A stretch of 64,000 nt of DNA from Olleya marilimosa CAM030 (GTDB lineage: Bacteria > Bacteroidota > Bacteroidia > Flavobacteriales > Flavobacteriaceae). The notes beneath the pieces were generated by a model. It did no database searches. It saw only the letters and a list, made by a program, of their open reading frames with translations, and had not been told where the DNA came from. Location: contig NZ_JADR01000007.1 of assembly GCF_000518485.1 (NCBI RefSeq), positions 124,001 through 188,000 on the forward strand, written 5' to 3'. Position numbers and translations under genes: made by a program. This document shows, one piece after another, positions 24,562 to 33,174 of this stretch; the first letter of the stretch is position 1, and each line of letters begins with the position of its first letter.

Positions 24562-25394
24562 TTAAGGTCGCTTAATTTGTTTTCTCTTTTAAAGGACTTT
24601 AAATCGGTCCATTCTTTTATTTTTTGTCCTGCTTTAAATTTTACTGCAGATATCAAAGCTTCGTTTTTATACATAAGACAATACCCATTTTTTTGATTGT
24701 CTTTAAGTTGACATTTATGATTTATTTTTTCGTTGTCATCATAAAACAACCACCATTTTACCTTTTTATCGGTTATAAAATGACCTTCCTTTTCTTTTTT
24801 ACCGCTTTCGCGGAAATACTGCCAATAGCCAGTTTTGAGGTTTTGGTTAAAGCTTCCAAATTTAGAAATTACTGAGTTGCTATGATAGAATTTCCAGAAT
24901 TTATTTTTTAAATCGTTTAAATAATGCCCTTCACTTTTAGTTTTTGAATTATCAAAATAGGTTTTCCAGTAGCCCGTTTTTAGCCCATTTATATAACGAC
25001 CTTGACTTTTTAAGTAGCTGTTTTTGTGGTATGTTTTCCAGTAACCATTGGCTTTACCTTTAAGATAATTACCTGCTTTTTGTAAAGTGTTATTATTATG
25101 ATAGTAGCTCCAATACTTTTCTTTTAAGCCTTTAACATAATTACCTTTAGCTTTGATTGTTTTATTGTCATGGTACTCTATCCAATAGCCTGTTTTAAGG
25201 TTGTTGCTATAGTTTCCTTTTTCTTTAATGCTTCCGTTTGGGTAGTAATACACCCAAAAATCTATTTTTTGATTATTACTAGTCCAACCTTTATACAATA
25301 GGCTTCCGTTGTCGTAAAAGGCTTTCACGTAAGTTTTTTCCGCGTAAGCGTTATAACCTAAAACAATAAAAAAATATAAAACAAAGGTTTTCAT
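24558..25394 (-). CDS. Secreted MORN-repeat protein
   Basis: A 278-residue protein with a signal peptide (MKTFVLYFFIVLGYNAYA). The rest is about ten tandem repeats of roughly 23 residues with the pattern GxYxxGLKxGYWxxYxxNxxxKxxG, for example GRYINGLKTGYWKTYFDNS. This is the MORN/YwqK-type repeat. Automatic annotation often calls such proteins antitoxin components; no toxin gene is present, so that name is not supported. It is translationally coupled to the DPM1-like gene and starts 3 bp after the ferredoxin protein gene. A scaffolding role in the envelope is possible. Confidence 0.75.
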   Translation of the reverse strand: MKTFVLYFFIVLGYNAYAEKTYVKAFYDNGSLLYKGWTSNNQKIDFWVYYYPNGSIKEKGNYSNNLKTGYWIEYHDNKTIKAKGNYVKGLKEKYWSYYHNNNTLQKAGNYLKGKANGYWKTYHKNSYLKSQGRYINGLKTGYWKTYFDNSKTKSEGHYLNDLKNKFWKFYHSNSVISKFGSFNQNLKTGYWQYFRESGKKEKEGHFITDKKVKWWLFYDDNEKINHKCQLKDNQKNGYCLMYKNEALISAVKFKAGQKIKEWTDLKSFKRENKLSDLK

Positions 25395-25397
25395 TTT

Positions 25398-26987
25398 TTA
25401 TTTTTTGTTTACAAAGTCCATCAAGTCAACATCATTACCTAATAATACTTCTGTTGGGTTTATACGTCCATCCATAGTATCGTTTTCTAATTTTAAAACA
25501 CCTCTTGGACAAACAGCGCTACAAACACCACATCCAACACAGCTAGAACGTACTATGTTTTCTCCTTTTTGGGCATAGGCACGAACATCAATTCCCATTT
25601 CGCAACTGTTTGAGCAATTACCACATGAGATGCATTGTCCTCCATTGGTCGTGATTCTAAATTTTGAAAATAAACGTTGTTGAAATCCTAATATAGCTGC
25701 CATAGGACATCCAAATCTACACCAAGATCTGCTACCTAAAATTGGGTAAAAACCTGTTCCGATAACTCCTGAAAATATGGAGCCTATGTAGATTCCATAG
25801 GTAGATCTTAAAGCACTACCTTTTACAAAAAATAAATGATCGGTTGTAGCTGTAAAGTGCATAATTAGTAATAAAGCAATTACAACAGCATAACCAATTG
25901 CACCAGCTTTTGCATCTTTACCAAGCTCTTTGCCTCTAAAATACATGACACCTGCAAATATGATGGTTAAAAATACGATTACAGATATGATAAAAACATC
26001 ACGTGTTAACCAAAAATTGTTACTGTCTTTGCCTAAATAGCTATAGACCATTGCTGTTGTCATTACTACAGAAAATACTAAAACGGTATGTATTAACCAT
26101 CGCTCTAGCTTCCAAGCAGAAAGTTTTTTTGAAGATAAATGTCTAAAACTATCTCCTGCAGTTTCAGCTAGACCACCACAACCACAAACCCATGAGCAAT
26201 ACCAACGTTTTCCGTATTTGTATGTTAAAATAGGTGTGATAATAAAGGTAGAAGCTATCCCAAAAATGATTAAAGCTAATCCTAAATTACCATTAGATAA
26301 AAAGCCTTTTACAGACCACTCATCAAAAATGTAATAGTTTAATGGCCAAATGCTTTTAAGGTCATAATATGGTAAATCATTATTCATGACGTACATGAAT
26401 TCTGGGATTAAAAAAGCAAAACCTAACTGAAAAAACATAACCGAAACGGTTCTGATTTGTTGATAGCGATTGTGTCTATATTTTAAGATGTATTTGTAAC
26501 CAAATGCTAAAATGGCGATGGTATATAATGTGCCATAAACAAACCATTGACTAGCATTTCTACCACTTAATAAATTGCTTAAAGGGTCGAATAATCCAAT
26601 TAAACCAGTGTTTGGAGCACCATCTTTAACTAAACCCAAATATTTAGGAAAAAAGTATAACACAATATAAAAACTGGTTAGTATAATACCTAAAGCCCAA
26701 CCCCAAAATCCTCTGGATGAAATGGATTTATACCAAACTCCGTCATTTTTTATACCCTCTAATTTGGTTAAATACGCTTCTCTAGAATATATAATAATAC
26801 CAATTGTAATCAATCCTAATGCTAGCGTTAAAAATAATGCTGTATTTGGTAGATTAACGTTAAATAAGGCTAATGTTAAAATTAATAGTCCAACAAGACC
26901 AATACCTAAAGCAAATTTTTGTTTTGTTGATATATGAAACGCATCTGGTGATGCTAATGACATACTGTGATTTAGTTTATTACTCAT
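25398..26987 (-). CDS. NapH/NosR-like membrane protein with two [4Fe-4S] ferredoxin domains
   Basis: A 529-residue protein with about nine hydrophobic segments. Two membrane-embedded Cys motifs typical of the NapH/NosR/CcoG family occur: SWVCGCGG (a CxxCG-like variant) and RFGCPMAA. The C-terminus holds two ferredoxin motifs, CISCGNCSNSCEMG and CVGCGVCSAVCPRG. It should pass electrons between membrane carriers and a soluble or periplasmic partner. The likely partner is the FAD oxidoreductase encoded 12 bp upstream. Which pathway they serve is unknown. No nitrate or nitrous oxide reductase genes are present. The start at 26987 gives a cytoplasmic N-terminal tail before the first helix. Confidence 0.8.
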   Translation of the reverse strand: MSNKLNHSMSLASPDAFHISTKQKFALGIGLVGLLILTLALFNVNLPNTALFLTLALGLITIGIIIYSREAYLTKLEGIKNDGVWYKSISSRGFWGWALGIILTSFYIVLYFFPKYLGLVKDGAPNTGLIGLFDPLSNLLSGRNASQWFVYGTLYTIAILAFGYKYILKYRHNRYQQIRTVSVMFFQLGFAFLIPEFMYVMNNDLPYYDLKSIWPLNYYIFDEWSVKGFLSNGNLGLALIIFGIASTFIITPILTYKYGKRWYCSWVCGCGGLAETAGDSFRHLSSKKLSAWKLERWLIHTVLVFSVVMTTAMVYSYLGKDSNNFWLTRDVFIISVIVFLTIIFAGVMYFRGKELGKDAKAGAIGYAVVIALLLIMHFTATTDHLFFVKGSALRSTYGIYIGSIFSGVIGTGFYPILGSRSWCRFGCPMAAILGFQQRLFSKFRITTNGGQCISCGNCSNSCEMGIDVRAYAQKGENIVRSSCVGCGVCSAVCPRGVLKLENDTMDGRINPTEVLLGNDVDLMDFVNKK

Positions 26988-26999
26988 ATTTGGATGCTG

Positions 27000-28304
27000 T
27001 TATACTGTTTGTAGTTGCTTGTTGTATGCCTTTAGGATATCCTGTTCAAAATGTTTGTAAAATTCTGGGTCAAAATTGGCCTCTTTTAAATTATTTATTA
27101 CGTAATCTACATCACGTTGTTCGGTTAACCATTTGTCAAAAGTTTCGTGTCGCATTCGGATACCAAAAGTATTAATGCCTAAAAAAGTCTTGGTGTCGTT
27201 GTTGTAAGCTACGGTTATACATTTGGTGTCGTCCTCATGTTTCCAATGGAAATGTTTTTCGTGCTCAGGACGTCCACGTTCTCCAAACACCCAACCGTAA
27301 GTTTGGTATTCGATATCTAAAAATTTTGCGCTATTAAACCAATGACCAGGTTTGTATTGTAGTCTATTACCACAAATGGTTTGTGCTAAAGTTTCTCCCA
27401 TCATACGTCCTGTGTACCAAACCGCTTCTATTGGACGTCTGTTGCCAATAGCTTCGTGTTGCTCAGCGCAATCTCCAATTGCATACACATCGTTTATGTT
27501 AGTTTCTAAATAACGGTTAACAAGTACACCTTTGTTTGTTTTAATTTTAGAGTCTTTTAAAAATGAAATATTTGGAGATACTCCTGCAGTCAGTCCAACT
27601 AGGTTGCAAGCTATTTCTTCTCCGGTTTCTTCAATAATTATTGATTTAACATGTCCATTGTCATCAGATTTAATTTCTTTTAAATTGGTATTTAACCTTA
27701 AATCAATGTGATGGTTTTTTATGTGTCTGTTAATCATTTGACTTTCGCCTTCAGGTAAAACACCATTCCAAAAACTAGTCTCTCTAACTAAAAAAGTGAC
27801 TGGTATATCTCTTGAATTTAGCATTTCTGCCATTTCAATACCAATTAATCCTCCACCAACAATTACAGCATGTTTACACACTTTATTGTCTGGTGCAGTT
27901 TGCTGCATGTTATCTAAATCTTGTTTGCTGTATAAGCCTTGAACACCTTTTAGGTCTTGTCCTGGCCAACCAAATTTATTAGGTTTACTTCCGGTAGCAA
28001 TTACTAATTTGTCGTAAGTCATTGTATCACCTTCAGCAAAGTGGAGTGTTTTATTATCAGTATCTATAGTATTAACGAAGCCTTTTTTTAAGTTGATGCG
28101 GTTTTTCTCCCAAAACCAATTCTCATAAGGTTGTGTGTGCTCAAACTTCATGTGTCCCATGTACACATACATTAAGGCTGTACGAGAAAAAAAATAATCC
28201 GTTTCGGCTGAAACGATAGTGATTTTTTTGTCCGATAATTTTCTAACGTGTCTTGCTAGAGTAACTCCAGAAATCCCATTTCCTATAATGACGATGTGTT
28301 CCAT
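27000..28304 (-). CDS. NAD(P)/FAD-dependent oxidoreductase (pyridine nucleotide-disulfide family)
   Basis: A 434-residue protein. The FAD-binding GxGxxG appears as VIIGNGISGVTLARHVRK at residues 4-21, and a second dinucleotide fold as AVIVGGGLIGIEMAEML near 150-165. The second FAD motif is NDVYAIGDCAE. A C-terminal domain follows containing WFNSAKFLDIEYQTYGWV, as in nitrite-reductase or rubredoxin-reductase-like FAD proteins. It is the first gene of a leftward run with the ferredoxin membrane protein, and is divergent from the DUF547 gene. Together they look like a small electron-transfer module; substrate not predictable. Confidence 0.85.
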   Translation of the reverse strand: MEHIVIIGNGISGVTLARHVRKLSDKKITIVSAETDYFFSRTALMYVYMGHMKFEHTQPYENWFWEKNRINLKKGFVNTIDTDNKTLHFAEGDTMTYDKLVIATGSKPNKFGWPGQDLKGVQGLYSKQDLDNMQQTAPDNKVCKHAVIVGGGLIGIEMAEMLNSRDIPVTFLVRETSFWNGVLPEGESQMINRHIKNHHIDLRLNTNLKEIKSDDNGHVKSIIIEETGEEIACNLVGLTAGVSPNISFLKDSKIKTNKGVLVNRYLETNINDVYAIGDCAEQHEAIGNRRPIEAVWYTGRMMGETLAQTICGNRLQYKPGHWFNSAKFLDIEYQTYGWVFGERGRPEHEKHFHWKHEDDTKCITVAYNNDTKTFLGINTFGIRMRHETFDKWLTEQRDVDYVINNLKEANFDPEFYKHFEQDILKAYNKQLQTV

Positions 28305-28503
28305 AAAAATTTAATTAGTTAGATAGTCTGTCGTTTTTAAAGTTAAAAACTTAATTGGATTTTTAGTTTAGAATCTTTTTAAATAACCTCTTTTGTGTAA
28401 GGTTATAATTAATAGTAAGACGAGATTTTTTTTTATTTTTTTTGAAAGTTTTTGTTAAATGTTAAGACTTAATCAATGTTACAAATATTTAAAACCCAAC
28501 CTA

Positions 28504-29223
28504 ATGATGAAAAATAGCCTAATAATAGTGCTTGTTTTCAGCGGATTATTTTCCGCGAAAGCGCAAACCCTTAACGATTTTTTTACACAAACCGATGCCT
28601 TTTTGAAAGCTTACGTGTCTAAAGGTAAAGTAGATTATAAAGCAGTAAAGGAAAACGCGGAAACTTTAACCTCAATATTAACAATTGCTAATCAAGTGTC
28701 TGTATCAAAAACAGAAGCTAAAAACTACCAAGCTTTTTGGATTAATGCTTACAACTTATCTGTTATTAAAGGGATTGTTGATAATTATCCAATAGCTTCA
28801 CCATTAGATAAAGCTGGATTTTTTGATAAAATAACGTACAGTTTAGCAGGTCAGAAAGTGACATTAAACACCATTGAAAACGAATTATTGAGAGGGAATT
28901 TTAAAGATGCAAGATTTCATTTTGTGCTTGTTTGTGGTGCTATAGGTTGTCCGCCTTTAATTGCTAATGCTTATTTGCCAAAAACATTGGAAGCGCAATT
29001 AGAACAACAAACAAAATTAGCGTTAAATGGTGATTATTTTGTGAAGGTAAACGACAAAAAGAAAACAGTTGAAGCTTCTGAAATCATGAAATGGTACAAC
29101 GAAGATTTTGTACAAAACGGTATGACCGAAATTGAATTTATAAACAAATACAGAACTAATATAATACCTGAAAATTATAAGTTAAAGTACTTTTCTTATA
29201 ACTGGAACCTTAACAAACAATAA
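28504..29223 (+). CDS. Periplasmic DUF547 protein
   Basis: A 239-residue protein beginning ATGATG at 28504/28507. The signal peptide MMKNSLIIVLVFSGLFSAKAQ favours this start over the in-frame ATG at 28459. DUF547 signatures follow: VDYKAVKEN, AFWINAYNLSVIKGIVDNYP, ITYSLAGQKVTLNTIENELLR, RFHFVLVCGAIGCPPL and MKWYNEDF. A second DUF547 gene lies at 33175 in the arsenosugar run. Family function is unknown; the conserved Cys pair around CGAIGCP suggests metal or redox chemistry. A copy of the CGCTTTCGCGGAAA repeat encodes the signal cleavage region (28550-28563). Confidence 0.8.
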   Translation: MMKNSLIIVLVFSGLFSAKAQTLNDFFTQTDAFLKAYVSKGKVDYKAVKENAETLTSILTIANQVSVSKTEAKNYQAFWINAYNLSVIKGIVDNYPIASPLDKAGFFDKITYSLAGQKVTLNTIENELLRGNFKDARFHFVLVCGAIGCPPLIANAYLPKTLEAQLEQQTKLALNGDYFVKVNDKKKTVEASEIMKWYNEDFVQNGMTEIEFINKYRTNIIPENYKLKYFSYNWNLNKQ

Positions 29224-29265
29224 AAAAAATATAACGCTTTCGCGGAAAGCAAAACAAAAAAAAGC

Positions 29266-30129
29266 ATGAAAAAACTAACTTTACTACTATTAGCTATTGC
29301 AACTTCAATCACTGGATTTTCTCAAGAAGATGAAGCCTCAGGAAGTAACATTCAAACCTACACACCTTCAAAATTATTAAGCCAAGGACAATGGGATATT
29401 AAGTTTTTTAATAACCTTTATACACAAACAGAAAGTACGTTTACATCTGGTACGGAAGCTAGAGAAACTTATTTTACTTCAACCGTAGATGTGTTTACAG
29501 GTATTAGTGCTAATAACCGCTTTAATGTTGGTTTATTATTAGAATTTAGGTCTAATGTTATTGGAGATCGTGATGCTTTAGATGTGTTTAAATTTGATGG
29601 CGAATCTAATACTGCACGTTCTGGTTTTACATCTTTTGCGCCTGCAGTTAAATTTAATCCTATAAAAAGTGTTAGTAATTTTACTATCCAGACAGCGTTT
29701 CATATTCCTTTAGTTGATAACGAAAGTGAAAACGGAGTGTTTTTAGATCAAAAAGGGTTTACGTTTCAAAATCGTTTTTTTTATGATTATAATTTTAACT
29801 CTAAATGGCAATTATTTACAGAGCTTAATACAGAATATCACTTTGGTAAAAAAGAAGAAAGCTTTGCTAATAACAGTTTAAGCTTAACACCAGGTTTGTT
29901 TTTAAGTTATTTTCCGAGTTCTAAATTTACCGTTTTAGGATTAGTACAACACTCACAACGTATTGATACAGGTAATGATTTTGAACAAGATTTTACTGCA
30001 GTTGGAGGTGGTGCAAAATATCAAATTAGTGATGTGTTAAATATTGAAACCTTGTACTCTAAATTTGTTAGAGGAAACAATACTGGTTTAGGACAGTCTT
30101 TTAATATTGGTTTAAGAGCCTTATTTTAA
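29266..30129 (+). CDS. Outer-membrane beta-barrel protein
   Basis: A 287-residue protein with a signal peptide (KKLTLLLLAIATSITGFSQ). The remainder consists of alternating amphipathic strands with short turns (QWDIKFFNNLYTQTES, RFNVGLLLEFRSNVIG, QLFTELNTEYHFG, GGGAKYQISDVLNIETLYSKF) and ends in LRALF, the C-terminal Phe of barrel proteins. It is likely a transporter-type barrel of the FadL/DUF-like sort, without a plug domain. It is 42 bp after the DUF547 gene, and a repeat of the CGCTTTCGCGGAAA family occupies that gap. Cargo unknown. Confidence 0.65.
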   Translation: MKKLTLLLLAIATSITGFSQEDEASGSNIQTYTPSKLLSQGQWDIKFFNNLYTQTESTFTSGTEARETYFTSTVDVFTGISANNRFNVGLLLEFRSNVIGDRDALDVFKFDGESNTARSGFTSFAPAVKFNPIKSVSNFTIQTAFHIPLVDNESENGVFLDQKGFTFQNRFFYDYNFNSKWQLFTELNTEYHFGKKEESFANNSLSLTPGLFLSYFPSSKFTVLGLVQHSQRIDTGNDFEQDFTAVGGGAKYQISDVLNIETLYSKFVRGNNTGLGQSFNIGLRALF

Positions 30130-30154
30130 TAAGTAGCATTAATTTAATAGTTAA

Positions 30155-30185
30155 TAAATCCTGCTGAAAAGCGGGATTTATTTAT
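30155..30185 (+). terminator. Stem-loop after the beta-barrel gene
   Basis: TAAATCCTGC (30155-30164) pairs with GCGGGATTTA (30171-30180) with one wobble, loop TGAAAA, and a short T-rich tail; probably a weak terminator ahead of the GH113-like gene. Confidence 0.55.
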
Positions 30186-30200
30186 ATTTAGTAAAAAAAC

Positions 30201-31202
30201 ATGATGCGTCTCATTCAAATTTTACTTATTGCAATATTACTTCAATCTTGTACAGCTCAAGACAAAAAAATAAATGGCGTAAGTTATGTGGCTCATAGGG
30301 ATAGTATTACTCAAAAAAATATAGATCCACTTCTAAATATCAATGCTAATTATGCAGCTATCATGCCTTTTGCTATGGTTAAAGACTTAGCACATCCTGA
30401 GGTTAATTATGATGCAGAAAGACAATGGTTTGGTGAAACTATTACAGGAGGTAAGCAATATATTAATACGTTAAAAAAGAACAATATTAATGCGATGCTT
30501 AAACCACAACTTTGGGTTTGGAAAGGTGAGTTTACTGGATTATTAGAAATGAAAACCGAAGCGGATTGGCTAACTTTTGAAAAAACGTATTCAAAATTTA
30601 TTTTAGCTTTTGCCCAAGTAGCCGAAGACACCAATACTGAGATTTTTTGCATTGGGACAGAATTAGAAAAATTTGTTGCTGCTAGACCAGAGTATTGGTT
30701 TAAACTAATTAATGATATTCGTAAAATTTATAAAGGTAAATTAACCTATGCTGCTAATTGGAACGAATTTGAAAAAACACCTTTTTGGGAACAATTAGAT
30801 TATATTGGTATTGATGCCTATTTTCCGGTTAGTGATAGTAAAACACCTACTGTAGAAGAGTGTTTAAAAGGTTGGATAAAACACAAGGCAACCATTAAAC
30901 AATTTGCAGATAAATATAACAAACCTGTTTTGTTTACCGAGTTTGGTTACCGTAGCATAGATTATGCAGCTAAAGCACCATGGACAGTAGATAGAATTGA
31001 AGAAAATGTAAACCTAGAAGCACAGGTTAATACCACAAAAGCCCTATTTGAAGCTTTCTGGAAAGAAGATTGGTTTGCTGGAGGTTTTGTCTGGAAATGG
31101 TTTATTAATCATGATAAAGTTGGAGGTATTGATAATAACCGATTTACACCACAAAACAAACCTGCAGAAACGCTTATTAAAGAGCATTATAAAGTAAACT
31201 AG
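30201..31202 (+). CDS. GH113-like TIM-barrel lipoprotein
   Basis: A 333-residue lipoprotein: lipobox LLQSC with Cys17. The GH113 (beta-mannanase-like) fold is indicated by INGVSYVAHRD at the first strand, NYAAIMPFAM, IIxxx-type KNNINAMLKPQLWVWKGEF, acid/base Glu154 in EIFCIGTELEKF, NIDAYFP-type DYIGIDAYFPV, the nucleophile Glu247 in VLFTEFGY, and FVWKWF near the end. The family cleaves beta-mannosidic and related linkages. It is probably anchored in the outer membrane, and its stop codon abuts the ATG of the BamA-like gene. Its role beside an arsenosugar cluster is unclear. Confidence 0.8.
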   Translation: MMRLIQILLIAILLQSCTAQDKKINGVSYVAHRDSITQKNIDPLLNINANYAAIMPFAMVKDLAHPEVNYDAERQWFGETITGGKQYINTLKKNNINAMLKPQLWVWKGEFTGLLEMKTEADWLTFEKTYSKFILAFAQVAEDTNTEIFCIGTELEKFVAARPEYWFKLINDIRKIYKGKLTYAANWNEFEKTPFWEQLDYIGIDAYFPVSDSKTPTVEECLKGWIKHKATIKQFADKYNKPVLFTEFGYRSIDYAAKAPWTVDRIEENVNLEAQVNTTKALFEAFWKEDWFAGGFVWKWFINHDKVGGIDNNRFTPQNKPAETLIKEHYKVN

Positions 31203-32456
31203 ATGAAGTATTTATTATTTGTTTTAACCTTTTTAGGAGTTAGCATTTCACACTCACAAAACATTACTGATTTAAAAGTTCAAGGCAATAAAAAGCTAAA
31301 ATCTAGTTTTGTAAAAAAAGTAGCTAATGCTAAAGCAGGTGCAGTATTAGATAGTATCCAATTAGATGAAGATATTAAGTTATTAAAACGATTACCTTCT
31401 GTTTCTCATGCGTATTATCAAGTGTTTCCTTCAGAAAATGGAGATTACAATGTGTTTTATAACATCGAAGAAAATTTTACCATTATACCTTCCTTTAATG
31501 TATATACCTCAAATGATGGCGAGTTTGCTTATAGACTTGGTGTTTATGAGTTTAACCTTTTAGGACAAAATATGATTTTTGGTGGATTTTATCAAAAAGA
31601 TATATTTAGCTCATATGGTATAAATTTTAGAGCACCTTATTTGTTTAGTCGTCAGTTTGGTTTGGCAATTAATCATCAAGATTTACAAACTTTAGAGCCT
31701 GTTTTTTTTGATAATACAACTTCAGATTATAGATACAGAAACAAATCTTTTGAAGTTTTAGGATTGTATCAGCCTAACTTTAATAACCGTTTTGAGTTTG
31801 GTTTTAATTCTTTTTCAGAAGAATATGAATATCAGTCAGGAGCAACAAATCCTGATGTTCCTCAAGCATTAAGTGTTAATAAATTATTGTATAAAGCCAT
31901 ATACGAGTACAATAATCTAGATTACAATTACCAATACGTTTCGGGCTTTAAAAGTCAATTAAATGTGCAATATGTAACGTCTACTAGTGATGATTTACCC
32001 GAATTTTTAATTGGATGGAATGATTTTAATTATTACAAAAGAGTAGGGCAAAGAGGGAATTGGGCAACACGTGTTAGGTTAGGATTGTCTAGTAATGACG
32101 AAACCCCTTTTGCACCATTTTCAGTAGATAATAATTTAAATATAAGAGGTGTTGGTAATACCATTGATAGAGGTACAGGAGCAGTTGTTTTAAATACGGA
32201 ATATAGACATACATTATATGAAAAAGGTTGGTTTGCACTGCAAGGTAATGCGTTTGTAGATGCAGGAAGCTGGCGAAATCCTGGTGGAGATTTAGGAGAT
32301 TTTGGTGATGCTGATAACTTACGAGTATTTCCAGGTGTAGGCTTGCGTTTTATCCACAAATCTATATTTAATGCTATTTTTAGAATAGATTATGGTTACG
32401 GAATTTCAGAAAAGGATGGTCAAGGATTAGTCTTTGGTATAGGACAGTATTTTTAA
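31203..32456 (+). CDS. BamA/Omp85-like outer-membrane protein with POTRA domain
   Basis: A 417-residue protein with a signal peptide (KYLLFVLTFLGVSISHS). A single POTRA-like domain follows (ITDLKVQGNKKLKSSFVKKVANAKAGAVLDSIQLDEDIKLLKRLPSVSHAYYQVF), then an approximately 300-residue barrel. The Omp85 signature LNIRGVGNTIDRG appears in variant form, with a C-terminal RIDYGYGISEKDGQGLVFGIGQYF ending in Phe. It is shorter than BamA and resembles the small bacterial-surface-antigen D15-like or TamA-like proteins. The gene is fused head-to-tail with the GH113-like lipoprotein (TAG then ATG) and is convergent with the TIGR04283 gene (4-bp overlap). Confidence 0.75.
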   Translation: MKYLLFVLTFLGVSISHSQNITDLKVQGNKKLKSSFVKKVANAKAGAVLDSIQLDEDIKLLKRLPSVSHAYYQVFPSENGDYNVFYNIEENFTIIPSFNVYTSNDGEFAYRLGVYEFNLLGQNMIFGGFYQKDIFSSYGINFRAPYLFSRQFGLAINHQDLQTLEPVFFDNTTSDYRYRNKSFEVLGLYQPNFNNRFEFGFNSFSEEYEYQSGATNPDVPQALSVNKLLYKAIYEYNNLDYNYQYVSGFKSQLNVQYVTSTSDDLPEFLIGWNDFNYYKRVGQRGNWATRVRLGLSSNDETPFAPFSVDNNLNIRGVGNTIDRGTGAVVLNTEYRHTLYEKGWFALQGNAFVDAGSWRNPGGDLGDFGDADNLRVFPGVGLRFIHKSIFNAIFRIDYGYGISEKDGQGLVFGIGQYF

Positions 32457-33142
32457 GAAATATGTTTTTTGTAGTACTGGTGTAGTACTTCAGCAGATGC
32501 ACCAAACCATTTTTTTATATAAATGACTAAATAATGGTATTGTAGTGTCCAAACGCCATGTTTTTGATATAACCTAGCTGAGGTTTTAAGCTTATGATTA
32601 ATCACAACAAATTCTTTACGTTTATATAGTTCGTTAATTAAAATATTGTCTTCGTAGATAATATAGTTTTCATCATAACCACCAATATCATTAAATAACG
32701 CTTTGGTTATAAACTGACTTTGATCACCACCACGACTTGCTCGCCAAGAAAACTGAGTTAACCAACTAGTAAAACGTAGCCACCAATGGTTGCTATCAAA
32801 TTGTAATCTAAAACAACCTGCATTATTACCTTTTTTAATTTCATCTAAAATTAACTGGTCATATCTGTTAGGTGGAAAAGAATCTGCATGTAAAAAATAA
32901 AGGATATCTCCTTTTGAAGCTTTGGCACCAAGATTCATTTGTTTAGCACGACCTTTTTCAGAATGTAAAACTTTAATATTTAAACCTAATCCTTGGATAA
33001 TTGAAACGGTATTGTCTGCACTTCCACCATCCACAACAATAATCTCTTGAATAGTATTTAAGGATGCATTATCAATTAAATGATACAATACCTCTGTTAT
33101 ATGCTTCGCTTCGTTTAAAACCGGAATAATAATACTTATCAT
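32453..33142 (-). CDS. TIGR04283-type arsenosugar biosynthesis GT2 glycosyltransferase
   Basis: A 229-residue GT-A protein: ISIIIPVLNEAKHITEVL, IIVVDGGSADNTVSI, SEKGRAKQMNLGAKASKGDILYFLHADSFPP (HADS in the DxD position), FSWRASRGGDQSQFITKALFNDIGGYDE. The HAD and GGDQ motifs are characteristic of TIGR04283, named for occurrence with arsenosugar genes. It is the last gene of the leftward arsenosugar run, 32 bp after the DUF547 lipoprotein, and converges with the BamA-like gene. The acceptor is presumed to be the ribosyl-arsenical; donor unknown. Confidence 0.85.
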   Translation of the reverse strand: MISIIIPVLNEAKHITEVLYHLIDNASLNTIQEIIVVDGGSADNTVSIIQGLGLNIKVLHSEKGRAKQMNLGAKASKGDILYFLHADSFPPNRYDQLILDEIKKGNNAGCFRLQFDSNHWWLRFTSWLTQFSWRASRGGDQSQFITKALFNDIGGYDENYIIYEDNILINELYKRKEFVVINHKLKTSARLYQKHGVWTLQYHYLVIYIKKWFGASAEVLHQYYKKHIS

Positions 33143-33174
33143 GCTGTATTTACGTAAGTTTTATTAGGTTGGTT

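Noticed and set aside
24558-25394. Toxin-antitoxin antitoxin (YwqK-type name)
   Set aside because: The protein is only MORN-type repeats with a signal peptide and there is no toxin gene beside it.
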